NCBI RefSeq assembly: GCF_001050345.1
Contig: NZ_LFMW01000002.1
Location: 124,001 to 188,000, forward strand
Source: Pseudomonas fildesensis
GTDB taxonomy: Bacteria; Pseudomonadota; Gammaproteobacteria; Pseudomonadales; Pseudomonadaceae
Length of the DNA stretch: 64,000 bases
Direction of reading: 5' to 3'
The position numbers and the translations under genes were made by a program. This document shows positions 26,124-35,693 of the stretch, piece by piece (positions within the stretch are counted from its first letter, which is position 1; the number at the start of each line of letters is the position of its first letter). The notes beneath the pieces are model-generated. The model was given only the letters and a program-made list of their open reading frames with translations. It had not been told where the DNA came from and searched no databases.

Positions 26124-27728
26124 TTATTGTGGTGAAGGTGCTTGTCGCGGCGAGGGAGCTTGCTGTGGCGAGGGCGCTTGCTCCCGTTCGACAGCGAAGC
26201 TGGAGCCGGCTTTTTTGGGGCTGCTTCGCAGCCCAGCGGGACTGTGCGACGATTCGACAAGCTCCCTCGCCACAACAGCGGGCCCGTAGACGGCGGCCGG
26301 TTCCGGGAACGAGCGAAGCAAGCTCAGGTACACCACCGAGGCCAGCCCCAGCGTGACCGGCAAGCTGATATCGATGCCACCGGCCAGGTTGCCCAGCGGC
26401 CCGACAAACTGCCCCGGCAGGTTGACGAAGCACAGGCCCACCAGCGCACTCGGAATCCAGGCCCCCAGCCCGCGCCAGTTCCAGCCATGGCTGAACCAGT
26501 AGCGCCCGCCGGTTTCACCACGCGTGAACACCTGCAGGTCGTCCGGGCAGTAGAAGCCACGGCGCACGATCAGGCCGATGATCATGATCACCATCCACGG
26601 CGTGGTGCAGGTGATGATCAGCACGGCGAAGGTCGACACGCTCTGCACCAGGTTGGCGGCGAAACGTCCGATAAAGATGAAGGCAATCGACATCACCCCA
26701 ATCAGCAGCGTGGCCTTGACCCGTGACAATACGCGCGGGAACACACTGGACATGTCCAGCCCCGTGCCATACAGCGAGGTGGTGCCGGTGGACATGCCGC
26801 CGATCACCGCGATCAGGCACACCGGCAGGAAAAACCAGGTGGGCGCGACTGCCAGCAAACCGCCGACGTAATTGTTGGCCGCGATGTAGTCCGGTGCCTT
26901 GATCGCCACGATGGTCGCGGTAGCCAGGCCGAACAGGAACGGGATCAACGTGGCGATCTGCGCGGCGACCACGGCCAGCATGATGCGCATTTTCGGCGTC
27001 TCACGCGGGATGTAGCGTGACCAGTCACCGAGGAACGCACCGAAGGAAATCGGGTTGCTCATGGCCACCAGCGCGGCGCCGATAAACGCCGCCCAGAAGC
27101 CAGTCTGGCCCAGCGCTACAGTGCCGGCGAATTGGCTGTCGAAGGCTGGCGCAAAGGCGAAGACCCCCAGCAGAAACAGCAGGCTTGCCGCCCACACCGC
27201 AATGCGGTTGACCCACAGCATGAAGCGAAAGCCGTAGATGCACACGGTCAGTACGAGAAGGGCGAACACGCCGTAGGCCAGGCCCAGGGTCAGGTCGGTT
27301 TCCGGCAGGCCGATCAGGCGTTTCGCACCACCGACCAGCGCATCGCCTGAACTCCACACCGACAGTGAGAAGAAGGCAATCGCCGTCAGCAGCGACAGAA
27401 ACGATCCGACGATCCGGCCGTGCACCCCAAAGTGCGCACCGGAAGACACCGCGTTGTTGGTGCCGTTGATCGGCCCGAACAAACCCATGGGCGCGAGGAT
27501 CACCGCACCCACCAGCACGCCCAGCACAATCGCCCAGACACCGGCCTGAAACGACAAGCCAAACAGCACCGGAAACGAGCCCAGTACCGCAGTGGCAAAG
27601 GTATTGGCACCGCCGAAGATCAGGCGAAACAGGTCGTTGGGACCGGCGGTACGTTCGTGGTCCGGGATCTGTTCGACCCCGTTGGTTTCTATGCTGCGAA
27701 TACTTTTTTCGTTGTTTTTATTATTCAT
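26124..27728 (-). CDS. NCS1-family cytosine/purine-type permease, gbu locus, with repeat-derived tail
   Basis: 534 residues. The first about 485 form a CodB-like NCS1 permease (NDLFRLIFGGANTFATAV, GPINGTNNAVSSGAHFGVHG, SFGAFLGDWSRYIP). It matches PA1419 by gene order and probably carries 4-guanidinobutyrate or a related compound. The last 49 residues are not family sequence: they are translated from a REPIN and adjoining tandem units (26127-26273) and include three copies of QAPSP. The normal stop has evidently been lost or displaced by the insertion. Followed by the SSS gene. Confidence 0.85.
   Translation of the reverse strand: MNNKNNEKSIRSIETNGVEQIPDHERTAGPNDLFRLIFGGANTFATAVLGSFPVLFGLSFQAGVWAIVLGVLVGAVILAPMGLFGPINGTNNAVSSGAHFGVHGRIVGSFLSLLTAIAFFSLSVWSSGDALVGGAKRLIGLPETDLTLGLAYGVFALLVLTVCIYGFRFMLWVNRIAVWAASLLFLLGVFAFAPAFDSQFAGTVALGQTGFWAAFIGAALVAMSNPISFGAFLGDWSRYIPRETPKMRIMLAVVAAQIATLIPFLFGLATATIVAIKAPDYIAANNYVGGLLAVAPTWFFLPVCLIAVIGGMSTGTTSLYGTGLDMSSVFPRVLSRVKATLLIGVMSIAFIFIGRFAANLVQSVSTFAVLIITCTTPWMVIMIIGLIVRRGFYCPDDLQVFTRGETGGRYWFSHGWNWRGLGAWIPSALVGLCFVNLPGQFVGPLGNLAGGIDISLPVTLGLASVVYLSLLRSFPEPAAVYGPAVVARELVESSHSPAGLRSSPKKAGSSFAVEREQAPSPQQAPSPRQAPSPQ
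26141..26277. repeat. REPIN inside the 3' end of the NCS1 gene
   Basis: GTCGCGGCGAGGGAGCTTG (26144 on) and its tandem variants GCTGTGGCGAGGGCGCTTGC pair with GACAAGCTCCCTCGCCAC (26255-26272). An inner pair GGGGCTGCTTCGCAGCCC sits between. The whole unit is read as codons of the permease gene on the minus strand. Confidence 0.8.
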
Positions 27729-27749
27729 GATCAGCTCCGATCACATTGG

Positions 27750-28169
27750 CTAAGGGGGCGGCAGCCCTTCCGGCATAGCGGACAAATGTTCGTGACAGGC
27801 CAGCCACAGGCCTTGTTGTTGTGTTTGAGATCCTTGTCGTTTGAAGACAATGGTCTCGCGTTCCTGGCTGAAAAATTGCTCCCCGTTCATGCGCAACTCG
27901 GTGGCCACGTCATGCATGAAAATCGCCACGTCACCCTGCAGGCTGACAAAAGCGTTGCTCGACGTGCACGACAGCACCTCGAACCCCTCGTCCCGGCGCC
28001 AGCTGTCCCACAACGCCTGGTAGGCATCGCGACTGAGCAGCGGCTGGGGGAGGGTGTAGAACACAAAACTGGCATCGGCCGTGAACGCGCCGAAGTAAGC
28101 GGCGCGGTCATTGCGGGCGAAGGCCGACACCAGGTCGGCCGCCGCTTTCAATACGTCGTGGGCACTCAT
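27750..28169 (-). CDS. NTF2/SnoaL-like protein of the gbu locus
   Basis: 139 residues from ATG 28169. The pattern MSAHDVLKAAADLVSAFARN, YFGAFTADASFVFYTLP, ALWDSWRRDEGFEVLSC and VAIFMHDVAT fits a small cone-shaped NTF2-like fold, used by enzymes or ligand binders. It corresponds to PA1420 by order. Its ATG overlaps the gbuA stop (TGATG), so translation is coupled to gbuA. A role in guanidinobutyrate use is inferred from this coupling alone. Confidence 0.72.
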   Translation of the reverse strand: MSAHDVLKAAADLVSAFARNDRAAYFGAFTADASFVFYTLPQPLLSRDAYQALWDSWRRDEGFEVLSCTSSNAFVSLQGDVAIFMHDVATELRMNGEQFFSQERETIVFKRQGSQTQQQGLWLACHEHLSAMPEGLPPP

Positions 28170-29119
28170 CAGCGGTGCGTCACGCCGGGCAGTACGCAGA
28201 GCATCTCGTACAGCAGGTTGGCGCCCAGCAGCGAGGTATTGCCGGTGGTGTCGTAGGGCGGCGAAACTTCTACCAGATCGCAACCAATCAGGTCGAGGCC
28301 CTGGCAGCCACGGATGATTTCGATTGCCTGGATAGTGGTCAGGCCGCCGATTTCCGGGGTGCCGGTGCCAGGCGCCCAGGCCGGGTCGATGCCGTCGATG
28401 TCGAAGCTCAGGTAGACCGGACCGCCGCCGACTTTTTCACGCACTTCGGTCATCAACGGCGCGAGGGAGTGGTGCCAGCATTCTTCGGCCTGGACCACAC
28501 GAAAGCCCTGTTTGCGGCTCCAGTTGAAGTCTTCAGCGGTGTAGCCCTGGGCGCGCAGGCCGATCTGGACCACGCGATCGCAGTCGAGCAAACCTTCTTC
28601 CACCGCGCGGCGGAAGGTGGTGCCGTGGGCTATTTTTTCGCCGAACATATGGTCGTTGACGTCGGCGTGGGCATCGATGTGTACCAGCCCGACCTTGCCG
28701 TGTTTCTTGTGGATCGCCCTCAGGATCGGCAGGGTGATGGTGTGGTCGCCGCCCAGGGTCATCGGCACTACGTTGTGCTCGAGGATCTCATCGTAGGCTT
28801 CTTCGATGATGCGCACGGCGTCGAGCAGGTTGAAGGTGTTGATGGCGACGTCGCCGATGTCGGCCACCGACAGCGAGTCAAACGGCGCCGCGCCGGTGGC
28901 CATGTTGTACGGGCGGATCATCACTGATTCGGCGCGAATCTCTCGGGGCCCGAAGCGGGTGCCGGCGCGCAGCGAGGTGCCGATGTCCAGGGGCACGCCG
29001 ACAAAGGCTGCATCCAGGCCCTTGGCCGACTGCAAATGGGGAAGACGCATCATGGTGGCGATGCCGGCGAAGCGCGGCATTTCGTTGCCGCCCAGTGGTT
29101 GGTGGAAAATCTTGTCCAC
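28169..29119 (-). CDS. gbuA: Guanidinobutyrase
   Basis: 316 residues of the ureohydrolase (arginase/agmatinase) family. Mn-binding motifs: GGDHTITLP, HIDAHADVND, SFDIDGIDPAWAPGTGTPE. The N-terminus (HQPLGGNEMPRFAGIATMMR) and the C-terminus (GANLLYEMLCVLPG) match P. aeruginosa GbuA closely as I recall it. It splits 4-guanidinobutyrate into GABA and urea, a step of the arginine transaminase/decarboxylase routes. It leads the operon gbuA-NTF2-NCS1-SSS and is divergent from its LysR regulator. Confidence 0.92.
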   Translation of the reverse strand: MDKIFHQPLGGNEMPRFAGIATMMRLPHLQSAKGLDAAFVGVPLDIGTSLRAGTRFGPREIRAESVMIRPYNMATGAAPFDSLSVADIGDVAINTFNLLDAVRIIEEAYDEILEHNVVPMTLGGDHTITLPILRAIHKKHGKVGLVHIDAHADVNDHMFGEKIAHGTTFRRAVEEGLLDCDRVVQIGLRAQGYTAEDFNWSRKQGFRVVQAEECWHHSLAPLMTEVREKVGGGPVYLSFDIDGIDPAWAPGTGTPEIGGLTTIQAIEIIRGCQGLDLIGCDLVEVSPPYDTTGNTSLLGANLLYEMLCVLPGVTHR

Positions 29120-29201
29120 GGGATTGCCTCATCGTTGTTTTGTTTATTAGGGGCCGATTCTGCGAAAAGCCCGGGGCGGGAAGAATCGGCAGAGGCAAAT
29201 A

Positions 29202-29227
29202 CTTAGTTCAGATTTTTCTAAACTAAT
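29202..29227. promoter_or_regulatory. Candidate GbuR binding site between gbuA and gbuR
   Basis: CTTAGTT (29202-29208) and AACTAA (29221-29226) form a dyad with a T-rich centre; the inner CTAA also mirrors TTAG. The T-N11-A form is typical of LysR sites. It lies in the 182-base divergent gap, about 80 bases from each start. The right side of the gap (29245-29285) holds a REP half-unit. Confidence 0.5.
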
Positions 29228-29301
29228 GCCGGCAGGTAGACTGTGCTGGCGGGCTGGCGTGTTGTGGCAAGCCCGCTCGCCACAAGACACTTGGAGAGCC
29301 T

Positions 29302-30195
29302 ATGGCCAGCGCCTTGCCCGACCTGAAACTCCTGCGCATTTTCGTCAGCGTCGTGCGGCACCAGGGGTTCGCCAACGCCCAGCACGAACTCAACCTGTCG
29401 ACCTCGGCCATCAGCACGTACATGAGCCAACTGGAATCGGCGTTGGGCCTGGTGCTGTGCCATCGCGGCCGGGGCGGGTTCAGCCTGACCAGCAAGGGCG
29501 AGCTGTTCCATCAGGAGACCCTGCGCCTGCTGGGCGAGCTGGAAGGCTTCGAGCAATACGCCGCCGCGTTGAAAGGCGAATTGCGCGGCACCCTCAAGCT
29601 GGGCGTGCTCGACTCCACTGTCAGTGACAAAGCCTTGCCGTTCGCCGAAGTGATCGGCGCGTACAGCCTGGAACATCCGGCGGTGCACCTGCATTTGTCG
29701 GTGATGAGCCCTTACGAGCTGCAACTCGGCGTGCAGGACAACCGCCTGGATCTGGCCATCGGCGCTTTCTCCAACCGCATGAGCGGGCTGATCTATATGC
29801 CGCTGTACCGCGAGCAGCACTGGCTGTATTGCAGCACGCGGCATCCGCTGTTCAGCGAGCGGCGTATCCCCGAGCAGGTGATCACCCAGCAACGCATGGT
29901 CGGTCGCGGCTACTGGAGCCAAGCCGAACTGGCGCGCCACGGCTTTAAACACAGCGCGGCGACGGTGGAAAGTATGGAGGCGCAGCTGATCCTGGTGCTG
30001 TCCGGCGCCTACATCGGCTACCTGCCCGAGCATTACGCCCAGGCGTGGGCCGACAAGGGCGACCTGCGTGTATTGCTGCCGGCGACTTTCGGCTACCAGG
30101 CGCCGTTCTCGATGATCATGCGCCGGGGTCGCAGCCGCGAGCCGCTTATCCAGACCTTCCGCGATCTACTCAAAGCCCAGCTCAACCAGGCCTGA
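29302..30195 (+). CDS. gbuR: LysR-type activator of the guanidinobutyrate operon
   Basis: 297 residues. HTH at about residues 6-65 (LKLLRIFVSVVRHQGFANAQ, LNLSTSAISTYMSQLESALG), then an effector domain (LDSTVSDKALPFAEVIGAYS; SGAYIGYLPEHYAQAW). It is divergent from gbuA, as gbuR (PA1422) is in P. aeruginosa, where it activates gbuA in response to 4-guanidinobutyrate. The identification is by position and family. TGGAGA lies before the ATG. The DTW-domain gene follows after 5 bases. Confidence 0.82.
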   Translation: MASALPDLKLLRIFVSVVRHQGFANAQHELNLSTSAISTYMSQLESALGLVLCHRGRGGFSLTSKGELFHQETLRLLGELEGFEQYAAALKGELRGTLKLGVLDSTVSDKALPFAEVIGAYSLEHPAVHLHLSVMSPYELQLGVQDNRLDLAIGAFSNRMSGLIYMPLYREQHWLYCSTRHPLFSERRIPEQVITQQRMVGRGYWSQAELARHGFKHSAATVESMEAQLILVLSGAYIGYLPEHYAQAWADKGDLRVLLPATFGYQAPFSMIMRRGRSREPLIQTFRDLLKAQLNQA

Positions 30196-30200
30196 AAACC

Positions 30201-30806
30201 ATGTCCAGACCCCAATGCACCCGCTGCCTCAGGCCCTTCACCCACTGCCTGTGCGCGCTGATCCCCAACCTCGACAGCCGCACCCGCGTGTTGCTGTTGC
30301 AGCATCCGAGCGAGGTCAACCACGCGCTGAATACCGCGCGGTTGGCGGCGTTGGGGTTGAACAATGCGCAGTTGGTAGTGGGGGAGGTGTTCGAAGACCT
30401 GGCCACGTTATTAAACCCGCCCGGTTATCAGGCACGCCTGCTGTTTCCCGCTGACGATGCCCAGCTTCTGCAGGCCTATGCGCCGGACGATCAACCGCTG
30501 TTATTGGTGGTGCCGGATGGCACTTGGCGCAAGGCGCGCAAGTTATTGCACCTCAATCCGTTGCTGGCGGCCCTGCCTCGCGTGTCGCTGGCCGAGGGCG
30601 CGGTTTCCCGCTACCGATTGCGCAAGGCGCCGGGGCCTGGTGCGCTGTCGACGGTGGAGGCGATTGTGCAGGCGTTACAGGTGTTGGAAGCGCCGACATC
30701 TTTTGATCCGTTGCTCAGGCCCTTTGAAGCGTTGATCGAAGGGCAGATTGCGGCGATGGGCGAAGATGTTTTTCAGAGAAATCATGGCGACGGACGGCTT
30801 GGCTAG
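30201..30806 (+). CDS. tapT: DTW-domain tRNA-uridine aminocarboxypropyltransferase
   Basis: 201 residues. The DTW family signature is visible as VPDGTWRKARKLLHLNP at about residues 105-121, after an N-terminal zinc-type cluster CTRCLRPFTHCLC. TapT (YfiP) adds the acp group to U47 of tRNA variable loops using S-adenosylmethionine. Pseudomonas carry more than one DTW protein, so orthology to TapT is likely but not certain. It starts 5 bases after gbuR and may share its transcript. A 25-bp perfect REPIN follows. Confidence 0.75.
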   Translation: MSRPQCTRCLRPFTHCLCALIPNLDSRTRVLLLQHPSEVNHALNTARLAALGLNNAQLVVGEVFEDLATLLNPPGYQARLLFPADDAQLLQAYAPDDQPLLLVVPDGTWRKARKLLHLNPLLAALPRVSLAEGAVSRYRLRKAPGPGALSTVEAIVQALQVLEAPTSFDPLLRPFEALIEGQIAAMGEDVFQRNHGDGRLG

Positions 30807-30826
30807 CAGGCTCACCGAGTCGCGGC

Positions 30827-30921
30827 CATCGGGAGCAAGCCCCCTCCCACATTGGATCGGAGTGTGCATATCGCTCTGTCGTCAATGCAGATCAAATGTG
30901 GGAGGGGGCTTGCTCCCGATG
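30827..30921. repeat. REPIN-type inverted repeat, 25-bp perfect arms
   Basis: CATCGGGAGCAAGCCCCCTC (30827 on) is mirrored without mismatch at 30897-30921. It separates the DTW-domain gene from cysM. Same core class as 6444-6534 and 35694-35789. Confidence 0.88.
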
Positions 30922-31048
30922 AGGCCCTCAAGGTCGCCACATTTCTTGCTTATTCCTGTAAGCCATAAGCACCGCACTTTGCGTGATATGGCCCGCCAGC
31001 CTTTCCCGGTATGATGTTCGCCCCCGCAGTCTGGATTGCGAATACGCC

Positions 31049-31951
31049 ATGACCTTGCAGTACCCTACAATCGCCGATTGCGTCGGCAATACGCCCCTGG
31101 TCCGCTTGCAACGCATGGCGGGTGAAACCAGCAATACCCTGTTGCTCAAGCTCGAAGGGAACAACCCCGCGGGTTCGGTCAAGGACCGCCCGGCGCTGTC
31201 GATGATCACCCGTGCCGAGTTGCGCGGGCAGATCAAGCCCGGCGACACCCTGATCGAAGCCACCTCGGGTAACACCGGGATCGCCCTGGCCATGGCTGCC
31301 GCGATCAAGGGTTACAAGATGGTGCTGATCATGCCCGACAACGGCAGCGCCGAGCGCAAGGCGGCGATGACCGCCTATGGCGCCGAGCTGGTGCTGGTCA
31401 CCCAGGAAGAGGGCATGGAAGGCGCTCGCGACCTCGCTGAGCGCATGGCCGCCGAAGGCCGTGGCCAGGTGCTGGACCAGTTCGCCAATGGGGACAACCC
31501 TGAAGCGCACTACACCACCACCGGTCCGGAAATCTGGCGCCAGACCCAGGGCACCATCACCCATTTCGTCAGCTCCATGGGCACCACCGGCACCATCATG
31601 GGCAACTCGCGCTACCTCAAGGAGCAGAACCCGGCGATCCAGATCGTTGGCCTGCAACCGATGGAAGGCTCGGCTATCCCAGGCATTCGTCGCTGGCCCG
31701 AAGAGTACTTGCCGAAGATCTACAACGCGACGCGTGTGGACCGCATCATCGACATGGCCCAGCGTGAAGCCGAAGACACCACCCGCCGACTGGCGCGTGA
31801 AGAGGGCATCTTCTGTGGCGTGTCGTCCGGCGGTGCCGTGGCCGGCATGTTGCGCTTGTCCCAGGAAGTGGAAAACGCGGTGATCGTCGCGATCATCTGT
31901 GACCGAGGCGACCGTTACTTGTCGACCGGCATTTTCGACGAACCTAACTGA
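31049..31951 (+). CDS. cysM: Cysteine synthase B
   Basis: 300 residues, the usual length. The PLP lysine is Lys45 in [12 protein letters not shown]; the phosphate-binding loop and substrate loop are [12 protein letters not shown] and SSMGTTGT. CysM makes cysteine (or S-sulfocysteine) from O-acetylserine and sulfide (or thiosulfate) in the cytoplasm. ATG 31049 gives the family N-terminus [20 protein letters not shown]; a -10 box TATGAT lies at 31010-31015. The stop overlaps the rlmD start by one base (TGATG). Confidence 0.95.
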   Translation: MTLQYPTIADCVGNTPLVRLQRMAGETSNTLLLKLEGNNPAGSVKDRPALSMITRAELRGQIKPGDTLIEATSGNTGIALAMAAAIKGYKMVLIMPDNGSAERKAAMTAYGAELVLVTQEEGMEGARDLAERMAAEGRGQVLDQFANGDNPEAHYTTTGPEIWRQTQGTITHFVSSMGTTGTIMGNSRYLKEQNPAIQIVGLQPMEGSAIPGIRRWPEEYLPKIYNATRVDRIIDMAQREAEDTTRRLAREEGIFCGVSSGGAVAGMLRLSQEVENAVIVAIICDRGDRYLSTGIFDEPN

Positions 31952-33303
31952 TGGCCAAGCACGAGAGAGGCCTGCGCTTCCAACCGACGGGCGGCAGCCG
32001 GGCCCCACAGATTCCAGTGGGCAAGAAACAACGCCTGACCATCGAGCGCCTGGCCAATGATGGCCGTGGCATCGTGTTCTTTGAAGGTCGCACGTGGTTC
32101 GTCAACGGTGCGCTGGCCGGCGAAGAAGTCGAAGCACGCGTGCTGGGCGCCCACGGTAAAGTGGTCGAGGCCCGCACCGAGCGCGTTTTCAAAGCCAGCG
32201 AACTGCGCCGCCCGGCGCCCTGCGCGCACTTCGGTCGTTGCGGTGGTTGCAGCGTGCAGCACTTGCCCCATGACGAACAACTCGCCCTGAAACAGCGCAT
32301 GCTTGCAGAGCAATTTTCCCGTGTGGCCGGTGTCGAACCGCAAGAGTGGGCAGCGCCGTTGAGTGGACCGGAATTCGCTTACCGACGCCGTGCCCGCGTG
32401 GCTGTGCGTTGGGATGGCAAGGCGAAAAAACTGGAAGTGGGTTTTCGCGCCGTGGCCAGCCAGGACATCGTCGCCATCGATGATTGCCCGGTGCTGGTAC
32501 AGGCCTTGCAACCGATCATGCAGCGCTTGCCGAACATGCTGCGCCGCTTGAGCAAACCTCAGGCGTTGGGGCATGTGGAGTTGTTCAGTGGTTCGTCCAT
32601 CGCCGTGCTGCTGCGGCATATGGCGCCGTTGTCCGAGGCGGACCTGCTGGTCCTGAAAGAATTTTGTGCCTTCCATGAAGCCCAATTGTGGCTGCATGGC
32701 GAGGGCCAGCCGGAACCGGTTGAGCCCGATCAAGCCCTTGGCTATCGATTGGAACAGTGGGGTCTGGAGCTGGCCTATCGGCCAGGAGATTTTGTCCAGG
32801 TCAACGCAGGCGTCAACGAGGCGATGGTCGCCCAGGCCATGCAATGGCTGGCGCCGCAACCCGATGAACGGGTGCTGGACCTGTTTTGCGGCCTGGGCAA
32901 CTTTGCCTTGCCACTCGCTCGCCAAGTGCGCGAAGTGGTGGCGGTGGAAGGTGTGCAGACCATGGTAGACCGCGCGGCGCTCAACGCTTCAAGCAACAAT
33001 TTGCATAATGTGCAGTTTTTTCAGGCCGATTTGTCTCAGCCTTTGACTGACGCGCAATGGGCCCAACAGGGCTTTTCTGCGGTACTCTTGGACCCACCCC
33101 GTGATGGTGCCCTGGAGGTCGTGCGCAAGCTCGCCACCCTGGGGGCCAAGCGCCTGGTGTATGTGTCCTGCAACCCAGCCACGCTGGCGCGGGACACGGT
33201 TGAGTTGGTCAAGCAAGGCTACCGGCTAAAGCGTGCCGGGATCCTCGACATGTTTCCGCAAACAGCACATGTCGAGGCCATGGCGTTATTTGAAGCGGGC
33301 TAG
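31951..33303 (+). CDS. rlmD: 23S rRNA (uracil-1939-C5)-methyltransferase
   Basis: 450 residues. A TRAM domain at about 20-75 ([20 protein letters not shown]), a 4Fe-4S cysteine set starting [14 protein letters not shown] (about 91-104) and a C-terminal SAM methyltransferase with [24 protein letters not shown] and catalytic Cys in [13 protein letters not shown]. It methylates U1939 of 23S rRNA. Translationally coupled to cysM. relA follows after 137 bases. Order cysM-rlmD-relA is conserved in Pseudomonas. Confidence 0.95.
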   Translation: MAKHERGLRFQPTGGSRAPQIPVGKKQRLTIERLANDGRGIVFFEGRTWFVNGALAGEEVEARVLGAHGKVVEARTERVFKASELRRPAPCAHFGRCGGCSVQHLPHDEQLALKQRMLAEQFSRVAGVEPQEWAAPLSGPEFAYRRRARVAVRWDGKAKKLEVGFRAVASQDIVAIDDCPVLVQALQPIMQRLPNMLRRLSKPQALGHVELFSGSSIAVLLRHMAPLSEADLLVLKEFCAFHEAQLWLHGEGQPEPVEPDQALGYRLEQWGLELAYRPGDFVQVNAGVNEAMVAQAMQWLAPQPDERVLDLFCGLGNFALPLARQVREVVAVEGVQTMVDRAALNASSNNLHNVQFFQADLSQPLTDAQWAQQGFSAVLLDPPRDGALEVVRKLATLGAKRLVYVSCNPATLARDTVELVKQGYRLKRAGILDMFPQTAHVEAMALFEAG

Positions 33304-33440
33304 GATGCCCGTTTAATCCGACTGGCCTGCATTCTCCAGGGCCGTGACCTGCCAGGGAGTGTGTTCAAGCTTTAGTGATAAAGCAGGTCAGCGATGATTT
33401 TTTGGCGCATCAAAGGTGCGTCGTAGGGAAGGTAAGCAAG

Positions 33441-35684
33441 ATGGTACAGGTGAGAGCACACCAGCCGATCAACACCGACGGTAGTATCAATCTCGAGGCA
33501 TGGCTGGATCATGCCGTCAGTGTCGACCCGGCACTGGACCGTGAAGCCTTGAAAGCAGCCTGCGAGTTCGCTCGTGAGTCTGAACAGCAAGACAATGCGG
33601 CCAAGAACCTGTGGGCGGAGGGCACTTCAAGCTTTCGTACCGGGTTGGAAATCGCCGAGATCCTTGCTGATCTCAAGCTGGACCAGGATTCGCTGATCGC
33701 CGCCGTGCTCTATCGCGGCGTGCGTGAAGGGCACATCCCGTTGGACACCGTTGGCCAGCGCTTCGGCGCCGTGGTGGCCAAGCTGATCGACGGCGTGCTG
33801 CGCATGGCGGCCATCAGTGCCAGCCTCAGCCCGCGCCAGTCGATGGTGCTGGGCACCCAAGGCCAGTTGGAAAACCTGCGCAAGATGCTGGTGGCGATGG
33901 TCGACGACGTGCGCGTCGCGCTGATCAAGCTGGCCGAACGCACCTGCGCGATCCGTGCGGTTAAGACCGCTGACGACGAGAAACGCAACCGCGTCGCCCG
34001 CGAAGTCTTCGACATCTACGCGCCGCTGGCGCACCGCCTGGGTATCGGCCATATCAAGTGGGAGCTGGAGGACCTGTCCTTCCGCTACCTCGAACCCGAT
34101 CAATACAAACAGATTGCCACGCTGCTGCACGAGCGGCGGCTCGACCGTGAGCGCTTCATCAGCGACGTGATGGGCCAACTGCGTTCCGAGTTGCAGGCCA
34201 CCGGTGTCGACGCCGACATCAGCGGCCGTGCCAAACACATCTACTCCATCTGGCGCAAAATGCAGCGCAAGGGCCTGGCCTTCAGCCAGATCTACGACGT
34301 GCGCGCCGTACGGGTGCTGGTGCCGGAAATGCGCGACTGCTACACCGCGCTTGGCATCGTCCACACCCTGTGGCGGCACATCCCCAAGGAATTCGACGAC
34401 TACATCGCCAACCCCAAGGAAAACGGCTATCGCTCGCTGCACACCGCAGTGATCGGCCCCGAGGGCAAGGTGCTGGAAGTGCAGATCCGCACCCACGCCA
34501 TGCACGAAGAGGCGGAGCTGGGGGTTTGCGCGCACTGGCGCTACAAGGGCACCGACGTCAAGGCCGGGTCCAACCAGTACGAAGAGAAAATCTCCTGGCT
34601 GCGCCAAGTGCTGGAGTGGCACGAAGAACTCGGCGACATCGGCGGCCTGGCGGACCAGTTGCGGGTGGATATCGAGCCGGATCGCGTCTACATATTTACC
34701 CCCGACGGCCACGCTATCGACTTGCCGAAGGGCTCTACGCCGCTGGATTTTGCCTACCGCGTGCACACCGAAATCGGCCACAACTGCCGGGGCGCCAAGA
34801 TCAACGGGCGCATTGTGCCGCTCAACTACAGCCTGCAGACCGGTGAACAGGTCGAGATCATCACCAGCAAGCACGGTACGCCGAGCCGCGACTGGCTGAA
34901 CCCGAACCTGGGCTACATCACCACCTCGCGGGCACGGGCTAAAATCGTCCACTGGTTCAAGCTGCAGGCGCGCGACCAGAACGTCGCCGCCGGCAAGACC
35001 TTGCTCGAGCGCGAACTGGGGCGCCTGGGCCTGCCTCAGGTGGACTTCGACAAGCTGGCCGAAAAGGCCAACATGAAGATTGCCGAAGACATGTTTGCCG
35101 CCCTCGGGGCCGGCGACCTGCGCCTGGCGCAACTGGTCAACCTGGCCCAGCAACTGGTTGAGCCGGAGCGCGGCAGCGAACAGCTGGAGCTGATTCCACG
35201 CAAAGCCATCGGCTACAAGCCCGGCAAGCGCGGCGATATCCAGATCCAGGGCGTGGGCAACCTGATGACGCAAATGGCCGGTTGCTGCCAGCCGTTGCCG
35301 GGCGACGCCATCGTCGGTTACATCACCCAGGGCCGTGGGGTGAGCATTCACCGCCAGGACTGCGCGTCGGTGCTGCAACTGGGCGGGCGTGAGCCGGAGC
35401 GGATCATCCAGGTCAGCTGGGGCCCGGTGCCGGTGCTCACCTATCCGGTGGACATCATTATTCGTGCCTACGACCGTTCCGGCTTGCTGCGTGACGTCTC
35501 GCAAGTGCTGCTCAATGAGCGGATCAACGTGCTGGCGGTCAACACCCGCTCGAACAAGGAGGACAACACTGCGTTGATGTCTCTGACCATCGAGATTCCG
35601 GGGCTGGATGCGCTGGGGCGGTTGCTGGGACGGATTTCCCAGTTGCCGAACATCATCGAGACCCGGCGTAATCGCACGCCATGA
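33441..35684 (+). CDS. relA: GTP pyrophosphokinase (stringent response)
   Basis: 747 residues, the normal length for RelA. The N-terminal HD domain is degenerate (VLYRGVREG where hydrolases have HDxxED), so it should synthesise (p)ppGpp but not degrade it. The synthetase domain carries YDVRAVRVLVPEMRDCYTAL, ENGYRSLHTAV and QIRTHAMHEEAELG; then TGS (RVYIFTPDGHAIDLPKGSTP) and a C-terminal ACT domain. It binds stalled ribosomes on amino-acid starvation. ATG 33441 gives the family start MVQVRAHQP; the upstream frame to 33375 lacks family sequence. Confidence 0.95.
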   Translation: MVQVRAHQPINTDGSINLEAWLDHAVSVDPALDREALKAACEFARESEQQDNAAKNLWAEGTSSFRTGLEIAEILADLKLDQDSLIAAVLYRGVREGHIPLDTVGQRFGAVVAKLIDGVLRMAAISASLSPRQSMVLGTQGQLENLRKMLVAMVDDVRVALIKLAERTCAIRAVKTADDEKRNRVAREVFDIYAPLAHRLGIGHIKWELEDLSFRYLEPDQYKQIATLLHERRLDRERFISDVMGQLRSELQATGVDADISGRAKHIYSIWRKMQRKGLAFSQIYDVRAVRVLVPEMRDCYTALGIVHTLWRHIPKEFDDYIANPKENGYRSLHTAVIGPEGKVLEVQIRTHAMHEEAELGVCAHWRYKGTDVKAGSNQYEEKISWLRQVLEWHEELGDIGGLADQLRVDIEPDRVYIFTPDGHAIDLPKGSTPLDFAYRVHTEIGHNCRGAKINGRIVPLNYSLQTGEQVEIITSKHGTPSRDWLNPNLGYITTSRARAKIVHWFKLQARDQNVAAGKTLLERELGRLGLPQVDFDKLAEKANMKIAEDMFAALGAGDLRLAQLVNLAQQLVEPERGSEQLELIPRKAIGYKPGKRGDIQIQGVGNLMTQMAGCCQPLPGDAIVGYITQGRGVSIHRQDCASVLQLGGREPERIIQVSWGPVPVLTYPVDIIIRAYDRSGLLRDVSQVLLNERINVLAVNTRSNKEDNTALMSLTIEIPGLDALGRLLGRISQLPNIIETRRNRTP

Positions 35685-35693
35685 TGCGGTCAA

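Noticed and set aside
33441..35684. Bifunctional SpoT instead of RelA
   Set aside because: The HD hydrolase motif is degenerate and the order rlmD-relA-mazG is that of relA.
33627..35693. 688-aa open frame antisense to relA
   Set aside because: A shadow of high-GC codon use in relA, which has full domain support. The antisense protein shows no domain, membrane or signal pattern and has low-complexity composition.
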